From contig OX637332.1 in NCBI GenBank assembly GCA_951799405.1, positions 10,421,001 through 10,485,000 of the forward strand: a DNA stretch of 64,000 nucleotides, read 5' to 3'. Shown piece after piece: positions 55,168 to 64,000 of the stretch (the stretch's first letter is position 1; every line of letters begins with the position of its first letter). This stretch comes from Agapetus fuscipes (lineage: Eukaryota; Arthropoda; Insecta; Trichoptera; Glossosomatidae). A program made the translations under genes and the position numbers. Under the pieces are notes generated by a model. It was not told the DNA's origin, did not search any database, and was given only the letters and a program-made list of their open reading frames with translations.

Positions 55168-55812
55168 CAGACATGTCAAACTCACATGATATCACGGGCA
55201 ACATGATCTATTTTGTACTGAAATGGGGGCCAAAAAGTGCAAAGGGCCAAAAATTTCCATCAAATGAAAATGGTCAACAAATCAAATGAAAATTAAAAAT
55301 GACTTCTTTTGAATTTACTTCTATTGAAGATTGTTGATCATCATGGCTATTTCGACCTTGGATGCTGCTTGGATGTTCCTTGACTTATAGGTTGGTATAC
55401 GGCTGACCACCCATGCTGTAGAAAATGGTTCACTTTGCCAATGTCACCCCTGTTTCAGGGAAGGTCGACAGGAATTGCAGGGTGTTTGTTCATTTGAGAT
55501 TCGGGTTTTTATATTGTAGGACTACATGCGGCATGTTTAAGCGCGAACTTAAACATTTCTGTTTTGTGAAAATGCTTATAATGTGAATCTCTAATATTAC
55601 TTATATTTTGCTGCTTAGATTATATTAGATGCTGCGACTCGAAACATGGACTTGATGTTTTTGTTGAACCATTGTCGCAGGTTTTTCAGCCACATGCAAT
55701 GTCCTAAAAATGACCACCAAACTGAGAAAGCTGAATTGGCGTTTCAATTAATGAATAGACGGACCGTAACCTACATATGTGTTGGCGGGCCGCTCGTTTG
55801 ACATGCCTGGCG
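55168..55812. mobile_element. hAT-like element containing a FamA insertion
   Basis: Ends CAGACATGTCAAACTC and GTTTGACATGCCTG are inverted and lie next to GCGGGC-type blocks. The interior is interrupted by FamA at about 55369-55628, flanked by GATGCTGC on both sides. Confidence 0.5.
55376..55628 (+). mobile_element. FamA copy with visible target duplication
   Basis: GATGCTGC occurs just before the element (about 55361) and just after its tail (about 55628). The related unoccupied sequence at 54392-54410 reads GGATCCTGCGGCTC without an insertion. Confidence 0.75.
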
Positions 55813-55861
55813 GAAGTTCTATGTAGTTTAATATGTTCGAAATGTTTATTATGGTTTAAAA

Positions 55862-56025
55862 TAGTTTAATAGGCCACATGCCACCCCTTCGCAAATAACG
55901 CAAGCAATAAGTTACACTATATGTGTTGCTTAGTTGCGTTTTTTGCGTAATATGGTCACGCCTTTGGGATGACCAAGAGTCATGAAGAGGCGCTATAAAA
56001 ATATTGTATTATTATTATTATTAGT
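55862..56025 (+). mobile_element. FamC 3' end followed by a LINE 3' end with ATT tail
   Basis: 55870-55935 matches the FamC terminus (CCCCTTCGCAAATAACGC). 55950-56025 is a LINE-like 3' end (GGCGCTATAAAAATATTG) with a (TTA)n tail. Confidence 0.55.
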
Positions 56026-56761
56026 ATGGAACAAAAGGGATAATATGAGTTTTTTCTAGAATGACATGTATGGTAACAGATAATGAAATTTTCTGTGTTC
56101 ACATATATAAATCTCATTTTGGAAAAAAAAAGCCTAATTTATTGCCTCTAATTCTATACGAGTTTTGACAGCTACTTCAACTAATTCGCATTGTTTCTTA
56201 TATAAAACCATTATTAAATTTTCGTGTGGTAAGGTAATTTAAAAAGTAATAAATACCTACTATCAGAAATGTAGAGATGATTCATTAAAAATCTGAAAAA
56301 ACTTTACTGGAGTTTTTTTAAAAAGCAATGGCATCACTCTAATATATTAATAGGGTTCATCTTGGCAAGCAATTTTATTAAAAGTAAATAATTTGTTAAT
56401 CGAAATCATTCATACATGGTGGATGAAAAATATTTGTTTATACAAAATAATCACTTCAAGCTACATATCGCACGCTTAATAATTAAGAGCAATAACTCAA
56501 AAAATATGAATGGTGGGAAATCATGTTTGAAGTTCAGACAACCAGTACAACTTGTATGGGATGAAAAAGGCGACCGATGTTTTATCTCGGTCATATTCGT
56601 CTAAATTGAACGGCTGTCGCATTCTACCTATTCTTCTCGCATTGTTCTTGCGTTTTATTACAAAATCTCGATTTCCCCAATTTTTGAGTTATTGCTCATT
56701 GCGATATATTAAAAATCACAATCTTGAATCAATATAATATTCTTCTGCAAACTTATTTCAA

Positions 56762-59700
56762 CTACAAAACAGTTGGTGCAACCGTGGGTATTGTTTCTGT
56801 TACATTGACAGTTTCCAACGTGGTTTCCTGTTTGGTAGAGTTATCAGAAGTTGTCATCTTGGTTGTAGTCTCAGTAGTACTGGAAGGATTCCTATTTCTA
56901 TTGATAGAAATGGCATCAGCTGTGATATTTTTTGTAGCGTTAAATTCCTGACAAGCACTCTCGTGGAAGACAACTTCTTCATATTCGTATATGTCAATTT
57001 TTTCACCACGAGGACATAGCTTCACCCTGAAAAATAAAAATATTGATACAAGCATGAATAAATAAAATTGATTTATGTAACTTGGGAATAAAACTAAGAA
57101 ACAACAGATTCATAACTTTATGGAAAATTTTACACTTGTTTCTCTTCCGATGGGGTGGATGACTTCTCTTACAATCATCAAATGGTACAATCTGAAAACC
57201 TCGCAATTTAGATATGACTTTGTTGAACAACTATTGCTAAAAATATACTAATCGAAAATATTTTAGTGACTGTCAAATTGTTTTTTTTCGTAAATTTATT
57301 GACGGCTTTACCTTGATCTCTTTTTTTAATTAACATATGCTATTTTAAAAATAAAAATGTGATAGTTTGGTCTAAATTGCAAAACAACACGATTAAAGCA
57401 TCTTCAAACGACAACCCGGGGTATGTCTTGGCTTCCTTGATCAACAGCAGCCACCGCAGTCTATCCTACAGTTTCCTCCTACTGTTCCATACTCCTATTT
57501 CGTGGCAGTGTTCTACCGCTGTGTCCAGCTACCTTAATTTGTTTTTTTTTTTTTTTTCTACCCTTTTGTTTCCGTCATCACAAAAAAAAATCCAGGCTTT
57601 GATAGTCCATTTGCTGGATGTTACTCAGTCAATTCTTTTTCTTCTTTTCGTGCCACTTCTATCGAAAATCGGTGATCTATATAATCTATAATCTAAGTAG
57701 CAAATATACATTACTTTTAAGATTCATATGAAATGCATTCCCACAAGCAGACACGTATCAACGTTTTGGTACAGATCTATTAGATTTATTTTCAGAAATT
57801 AGCTATTAGAAACATGAATGACTGAATCGGTTTGTCTTTACGAAGAGGCTTTCTCAAGGAAGAGACACGTTAAGAAAGGTTTATTTTGTCTTGTGTGCGT
57901 TTGTTAACCTCTCTCCGTCGATGGTCGTCACGCTGATGCTCTTGACTCTGATGAACCCGTTGACCAAGGCTCGTCTGATAAGGCCGAACGGATAGAAGCG
58001 GCTGTTCCAGTGGAAGCTGACTGTGTTGATCTCGCTGGCGGTGAGGACAGCCGGAGAAAACATCAGCGAAGTCATTATCATCCGCGAATGAAGGGCAGTA
58101 GGGTATCTGAAGAAAAAAATTAAAAACAAATACAGTCCAATTAATATTCGAGATTTTTTTTCGGTGAACATTTCTGTTTTTTTTAAGGAACCCAGTGCGG
58201 GAGGCTCCCCAATTCTTGAAAGTATTGGGGATCTATGCCACCCTGGGAGGGTGGCGCAGAGGTGTAGCTTGTGTTGTTGCTTCTGTAGTTAGGCGTGGCA
58301 AGGAAGTGGCGATTGATGTTGGTTTTGAATAAAACCGGATTAAATTGGGAAGGGATCACTGATACCTACTGGTAGAAGAAGAGAACCCTGAGAGAAGGTG
58401 ATACTGGTAGATCATTCCATAAACGGGTAGTTTGGCAAAGGAATGAGTCATGAAAACGCCAAGTTCTCATAGTTTTGAGATCGACTGCAAAGTGATGAAT
58501 GAGTTGACTTATAGATTGGTATGAAACTGACCACCCATATACTCTAAAAAAATGTTAACTTTGCCAATGATTCAGGGAAGGTCAGCAAAAATCCCAGCGT
58601 CAATATTCTTTTGAAGTTTGAATATTAATTTGTAGGTACCTACACATGTAGAGTTCATAAGCGTAAACTTACACGTGTCGTTTGTAGGCATGATTTTAAT
58701 ATAAATTTTAAATGTTAAAGTATCTTTGCAACTTAGGAGCATGGTACTAGTAGCCAATATAATAGGGACTAGTACATGAAGAAAAGAGGAAGTTTGCTTA
58801 CATTTGCATACCAATATGAATACAGTTCATTTTGAATTAAATCAGTATTTTTTCTGTTATGTTTAATATTTAGTTCGTGATTGTTAGTCCATACCCGTCG
58901 TTGAACACCCAGTTCGTCGCGAGTCCTTTTGAATCATAAACCGTTAGGAAGACAACGGTGTACATGACAGGAACGGAAGTAAACTGCACGTCGATGTATG
59001 TCCTGTAAGGCGTTACTGAAATGTTAAACGATTATTGTTAATACATTACACTTAGAAATTCAAAATAAATGCTAACTTTTTTAAATATTTTAGAAAATTG
59101 GTTGTAATCTTAGCAATAATCATAACCTATAGCTGGAAGTAATCATATGATTATAAATGAAAATAATTAATTAAACACCAATACGAGTACTATAGATGCA
59201 AGATTTTATTCTAAAAAATATTGTGTGTATTTTTTTTCTTGTAATAACAATAACAATAAACTTAGAAAAGCACCCCCGTATTCACTAATCCCAGTGACAA
59301 TTTTGTAGGCCTCACTAGCTTTTAGAATGGTTTTTATTTATCCATCTATAATCTATAATCTAAGTTGCAAGGATATATTCATTTAAAGCTCTCAGATGTA
59401 TGCCCACAAACCAACAAGTGTAGTTCGCGCTTACAAATGCTGAATGTGTACTTACAAATAAAATCCAAACCTCAAATGAACATAAGCCCCACAACTTTTG
59501 CCGACCTTCCCTGAAACAGGGGTGACATTGGCAAAGTGAACCATTTTTTACAGTATGGGTGGTCAGCCTCATACCAACCTATAAGTCAAGGAATATGAAT
59601 GAATAATAAATTACATCTTATATATAAAAAAGGAAGGGGTATTTGCGTCTGTTTTTTTCGAATTTGCAAAAATGTTTTTCTAACAAGTGTTTATATTGAC

Positions 59701-62700
59701 GGACTGGACTAACGCTAGATTCCAGAATTTTTGGTGTTTATTTGTCCGTTTGTTTGTTTGTATATTTGTACCATTATAGGCGCCCAGACCGTTCGCAGCA
59801 CGATGCTGAAATTTTGCACACCCCCATAAAGTCTTAGCGGCTAAACAACTGTCAGGGTCCGGATGACGTCACGTGCATATTTCGCATACCTGCGATACAG
59901 ACTGAAAATTGAAATCTTGCCGCTGGCGGCCATTTTTAATTTACAGACTTGATTCGAAATGGTTATGCCTCTCAGTAATTTTAACAACTTTTAGAAGAAA
60001 CTTTTTCGCAAAAAGTAAATTCTTCAATCAAAATTTGTAAATACCTACATAGAAAAAAATACAAAACAATATCTTTCAGTTGGCACAACGGGCGCATGCA
60101 TTAAGTTGGAACAATGAAATTGAATATGCCACTTAAACATAAAGAGACTTAAGTATTTTCAAAAGTACAACAAAATACATGAAGGATTAAGAGTAGCTGC
60201 CATACATTGTTTTTGGTTTCTCTAATAATCAGAGGTCTGCTGGCGTCCATTTTGAATTTTGGAGGTTAACTTTTACATTTTTGAGTTTGTTTCAATTATG
60301 TCAACAACTTTCGAAAGATTTTTTTTTTCAATGGCAATATTTTTCTAACAAAACATTAAAATACCTAATTCTTCACAAAGTCATTTTCTTTCTTGAGGCT
60401 ATTGTTTTATATACATTGTGTGAGGTAAATAGGCGGATACTTTTGACCAATGAAATCCATTATTGTTTTATACCAACATGCCTTATGTACTGTACAGCCA
60501 ATGAAATGTTGGTTTCGCGACAAAATGGTGGAAAATTAAAAAGTTATTTTCTATCGACCAATCAAACACAAAAATCTCTTATGTAATATGTACCTATATA
60601 CTGACATGTTATTTACTCCAACAGCCAATCACATAACATTACCGTCTATGTAATCGTGGAAAATTTAAAGAGTGGATTTATATGCCAAAAAAAAAATGAA
60701 AAAGAATTCTTTTATTAAAAAATCAAAAATGGTCAAAAATAAAAATTTGACACAACTTAAAAAAAAAACAAAAATCAAAAAAACGCAAAATCAAAATTTA
60801 ATAAAAAAATAAAATAAAATAACATGAAATCTAACATTAACAAAAACTTAAAACTAAAAAAAAGAAACACGAAATCAAATAGTTGAAATAAAAACAAAAT
60901 AAATAATCGAAAAACATGAAATCAAAAATTTTAAAATAAAATAACATGAAATTCATCCTTATCAAAAAATTACAACAATAGAAACGGGAAATTAAAAAAT
61001 TAAAACAAACTTTGAAAATAACTAATAGAAAAACATGAAAAAAAAAACTTGAAACAAAAACGAAGCATTCAATGAAATAAAGGACATAAGGGCAAAAAAT
61101 TATGGCGAAGCTAGACTAAAAACTGCCCGGAGGGCCTAGCAGCCAACCGTGCGAGAGCGCGGTTTGGTCTGCTAGTTTAAATATAAAAAAGAACAAAACC
61201 TTACAAAGAAATCTATACAAAAAAAGTCAAAAATTTCCTATGCAAAAAATGTAGCAAATGAATACACCAACATTAGAAATCAACATTGCAGATTAGCCGC
61301 CACTTCTTCCTGTCCTTGCATACTTCTTTCATTTCATCCAGAGTCATAACCTTTTTCATACAAGTCCTCCTTTTATTATGACTCTGGATATCCCAGTCAT
61401 TCGCTATTTCAGAGATTTGATCCTTCCATACTTTTCTCGGTCTTCCTCTACCACGACATCCATCTATTCTAGCAACATATACTTTCTTCGTCAATCTTTC
61501 ATCACTCATTCTCTCCAAATGCCCGAACCATCTTAACAAACTTCTTTTAATCTTCACTTTCACACTTTCCCTTACACCACATTCTTCTCTTACAAAATCA
61601 TTCCTCACCCTGTCACTTCGTTTTTTCCCAATCATACTTCTTAGATAGTCCATTTCTACTGTATGGACTTTACTAATTTCCCTTTCACTCACCGTCCAGG
61701 CTTCACTTCCATACATCAAGGTTGGCACTAGTATACCACCGTGCACCGCCAATCTAACATTTTTTGAGAGATTTTGGTTCCTGGCGATGCAAGCGGTCGC
61801 ACCCAGTACACACCTGCCTTTCATTATTCTTCTTTCAAATTCACCGGCCATTCTTCCATCTTTATAAATAAACATATATAAATCTTATATAAATAAACCG
61901 ATCTAGCACTATGAGGACCAAGGAAAGTGTGAGTAGGATTTTTAATTATTTTATACTTTATTTTTATGAGTATTTCCATGTTGTTAAAAAAATGCAAGTT
62001 CACTTACAGCAAAATGGTCGGTAGCTTCCAGTTTTGAAATACATCTGGACATTCTTTTTTCCTTTAATGGGTCTTGCTGCTAATCCTACATGCATGCAAT
62101 GATCGTCTACATCTGGATGACAATTATTAATGCATTTACCCTGTATTTAGACAAAAACAGTTATTTATTTTCAAAAAGTTGATGTAAGGAATAAATTACC
62201 TATAATAAAAGGCTGTGGAATTGATGTAAAATAATTAGTGAATAGACTATTAAGAATGCAGGAAAATATGGTGTCTCAAAGAAACACTGAAACGATTTTC
62301 ACATCTGGTAATCTATAGAAAAACTGTCTATGGGTTACAGAACGGGCTGTGTGACAGCCTTCATTCATCGCCATATGCTACTTTTCTATACGACTCGCTA
62401 TACGACATCGCTATACGACTTTTAGCCCTGTAATCCATCGATAAACCATAGAAAATCCGGGCAGAATGCGTCTATTCTGCAACGTGCTTAAGGAGCATCT
62501 TTATTCAAATCTTATTCTTGATTTGACAGGGTCCTAGAAGTGTGACACACACAAAATCGGCGCTCTCTAATTGTGTGGATCTTCTAAATAAATTATCATT
62601 GTATTATTTATCATGCACCCAAGCTTCTGCTTTCGCATGAAGACAACTGGCCAGATAAAATAGGTTGGTGGATTGCATTCCTTTCCACAAATCTATTAAA

Positions 62701-63612
62701 AAAAAATATAAGAATAAGAACCACGCTTCACCTCTTTCAAGTCCTGGTAGCTTTCGCACTGGTAAGCCGTGAGTCTGCAGGCAGGGCCCGCTCTCGCCAG
62801 CACGCGGAGACTCTCTAGGAAGTAGGCGTGGGAGCGGCCGTGCGCGCAGGTACCGGTCTCGCGCAGGGTAGCGTCCACGCCCTGCGTCCAGATCTGAGGA
62901 AACTATACAGAAAACGGGATGTAGTTAGGTAGCTTCTCCCTCAGGTGGAAGATATCAACATAAGAAGAGATCCCATTGAGCATAGCATTGCTTGTGCGTA
63001 TGGTAAGTACGTTTGGATGGCTTCACTACAGTAGAGAAGATTTAGAAAGACTGCAGGTTGTGATCGGCAACTTGAAGAGGAAATGAAGTGAAGACAGCTG
63101 TAGACACCTCGGTGATAGGAGCGCTGCGAGCAACGCAGTCAAGAGAGAACTGGAGAGAAGTGGTTGCTTCCACAATTGTCACAACTCTCAGGAATGAGGA
63201 ATAAGAGCAAAGAGATTCTTAAATTCAACATATTTTCAATCGTTCTCTATGGCATGGAAAAGTGGGCACTTACACAACCTCGAGAACACAATCACTGACT
63301 AGAAAATGTGGGTCTACCGTAGAATGTTCGTAATTTCCTGGAGGGATCCAGCCACAAATGCCGAAGTTCTTTTCCGTGTGAATACCAAAGTCAAACATCT
63401 GATATGCGACAAACTAAAGTACGGTCTATCTTTGTCTACTTCAGTATTTAAATATTATAGAAAAATCTACGTGAATAGCAGGAGTTTTAATATAATTTAT
63501 TCAATCTTACCATATTTAAGGCTCCGCATCCTGGTTGTTCGCCTTCCCCATTTGCAAAAAAGTCAACATGCCCCATCGGACGATTAGTTCCGTAACCTTG
63601 GACAAACGTTTC
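56762..63612 (-). CDS. Pancreatic-type lipase, C-terminal part (5' end outside window)
   Basis: Six minus-strand exons with matching phases: 63511-63612, 62732-62893, 62008-62140, 58895-59015, 57909-58106, 56762-57026, together 326 residues plus stop. The first exon carries GTNRPMGHVDFFANGEGEQP and the second CAHGRSHAYFLESL. These match the pancreatic lipase family, and the H of CAH corresponds to the catalytic histidine. The catalytic serine and aspartate lie in exons beyond the right edge. Exon 3 (KCINNCHPDVDDHC, QMYFKTGSYRPFC) begins a PLAT-like C-terminal beta-sandwich that continues to LCPRGEKIDIYEYEEV. The last exon adds a 70-residue Ser/Thr-rich, N-glycosylation-rich tail that pancreatic lipases lack. 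The protein should be a secreted lipid hydrolase. The acceptor at 63613 is weak; an alternative acceptor lies about 16 bases inside the exon. Confidence 0.82.
57410..57757. mobile_element. Decayed LINE piece with truncated FamA copy
   Basis: 57410-57670 is related to 5640-5840 (TCCATTTGCTGGATGT) and to 54325-54420 (CTATCGAAAATCGG). 57672-57757 is the 3' third of a FamA copy in minus orientation. Located in the last intron of the lipase gene. Confidence 0.5.
58175..58495 (-). mobile_element. LINE 3' end, truncated
   Basis: Minus-strand counterpart of 905-1332: same style of 3' region (GGGGAGCCTCCCGCACTGGG) and the decayed coding tail encoding MTHSFAKLPVYGMIYQYHL. Lies in the lipase intron between exons 57909-58106 and 58895-59015. 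Confidence 0.65.
58497..58735 (+). mobile_element. FamA copy
   Basis: Begins GTTGACTTATAGATTGGTAT and ends TTTGCAACTTAG. Moderately diverged. Confidence 0.75.
59341..59594 (-). mobile_element. FamA copy, full length, beside a LINE
   Basis: Minus orientation with a CTATAATCTATAATCTAAG tail. It is the partner of the LINE at 61273-61875, now separated from it by a Helitron. Confidence 0.85.
59616..61175 (+). mobile_element. Non-autonomous Helitron, 1560 bp, both ends defined
   Basis: Starts TCTTATATATAAAAAAGGAA after A and ends with an inverted pair (GCCAACCGTGCGAGAGCGCG then GTTTGG) and terminal CTAG before T. The paralogous locus at 31585-31640 has the same flanks joined without it (AATAACATTTAACTATAAAA), so the ends are exact. 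No Rep/helicase gene. The 60680-61080 interior is extremely A-rich on the plus strand. Confidence 0.85.
61273..61875 (-). pseudogene. Non-LTR retrotransposon reverse-transcriptase C-terminus, 200 codons open
   Basis: The minus strand encodes residues such as GATACIARNQNLSKNVRL, PTLMYGSEAWTVSE, LLRWFGHLERMSDERLTKK, GCRGRGRPRKVW and a CMKKVMTLDEMKEVCKDRKK tail. These form the thumb and C-terminal region of a LINE endonuclease/reverse transcriptase. The catalytic FADD region and endonuclease are absent, so it is 5'-truncated and not mobile. It lies in the lipase intron between exons 58895-59015 and 62008-62140. Confidence 0.85.
62990..63400 (+). mobile_element. Rearranged LINE fragments in lipase intron
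   Basis: The plus strand first shows the extreme C-terminus (HLGDRSAASNAVKRELERSG, near 63100-63170) and then, downstream, a more N-terminal region (LYGMEKW near 63250, MWVYRRMFVISWRDPATNAE at 63306-63365). The order is reversed relative to the protein. Confidence 0.6.
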
Positions 63613-63615
63613 CTT

Positions 63616-64000
63616 TATATTAGTAATTATCAATCCATTACAGTACTAGATGCAGTGTTTTATTTTTATTTTCATTAGGAGGATATTTTGTTGACTTACC
63701 CAATTGAATTCCCTAACCAGTTCTGTTTATGAACTGGGTATATATTTTTTATACGAAATAGTTCATATAAAATATTTTTCCGTTTTCTTGTATCCCATGT
63801 TTTTAGTTAGGGATGAATACTGTTTATGGTAAATAAAGATGAATCAAGGGAATGATTATTATTCAATCAAAATGAAGGAAAATAGGCGAATTGATTGCCA
63901 ACTTAGAAAAATACCCATTGTAGATGAAAACTTTTTGTTTTAAAATAAAAAACGATGGATGTATACGAGTTAACACAGTTATTTATGAGTCAAACCTTGA
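63616..64000. other. Lipase intron sequence
   Basis: AT-rich; no exon encoding the catalytic serine (GHSLG-type motif) was found on the minus strand, so the upstream exons lie further right. Confidence 0.4.

Noticed and set aside
57881..57909. Lipase ending at the in-frame TAA at 57881
   Set aside because: A GT donor at 57908 joins in phase to an exon that continues the PLAT-like sequence (VKLCPRG), which fits the lipase family better, though the short form is not excluded.
61273..61875. Active retrotransposon gene
   Set aside because: Only the C-terminal 200 codons are present; the endonuclease and the catalytic reverse-transcriptase core are missing.

Overview
This is animal nuclear DNA, most likely from an insect and probably a moth or butterfly. 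It is AT-rich, its genes are split into short exons by GT-AG introns, and it is packed with retroposons, fold-back elements and Helitrons. The order-level guess rests on the gene set (pickpocket channel, Henna-type hydroxylase, insect lipase) and the style of the repeats; no single marker proves it.

Four protein genes can be assembled exon by exon, all on the minus strand, with splice phases that agree at every junction. From left to right they are: (1) a DEG/ENaC channel of the pickpocket family, 2162-12992, ten coding exons, about 476 aa, complete from the HG motif to the second membrane segment; (2) phenylalanine 4-monooxygenase (Henna/PAH), 16823-29528, six exons, about 461 aa, complete; (3) a large secreted mosaic protein, 33091-52588, fourteen exons, about 1680 aa, with signal peptide, sushi, about 28 EGF-like, two more sushi and HYR-like modules; (4) the 3' two thirds of a pancreatic-type lipase gene, 56762-63612, whose 5' part lies beyond the right edge. 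They share no obvious pathway and look like ordinary neighbours.

Everything between and inside the genes is repeats. The dominant one, called FamA here, is about 245 bp with a fixed 5' end (TTCCTTGACTTATAGG) and a variable TTAGATTA-type tail. It occurs at more than twenty places on both strands. It also forms a tandem array of about 14 units at 8.2-11.95 kb in the first coding intron of the channel gene. That array, with a Helitron 3' end beside it, sits between a 26-bp inverted repeat flanked by TTA, so it appears to be carried inside a 4.4-kb DNA transposon.

Other repeats are two tRNA-derived SINE families (FamC, FamD), decayed pieces of several non-LTR retrotransposons, a 1.56-kb Helitron whose ends are confirmed by an unoccupied paralogous site, at least six fold-back elements (one with 329-bp arms and TTAA duplications), hAT-like elements, a 30-bp minisatellite and a 73-bp perfect hairpin. 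No CRISPR array, rRNA or functional tRNA gene was seen.
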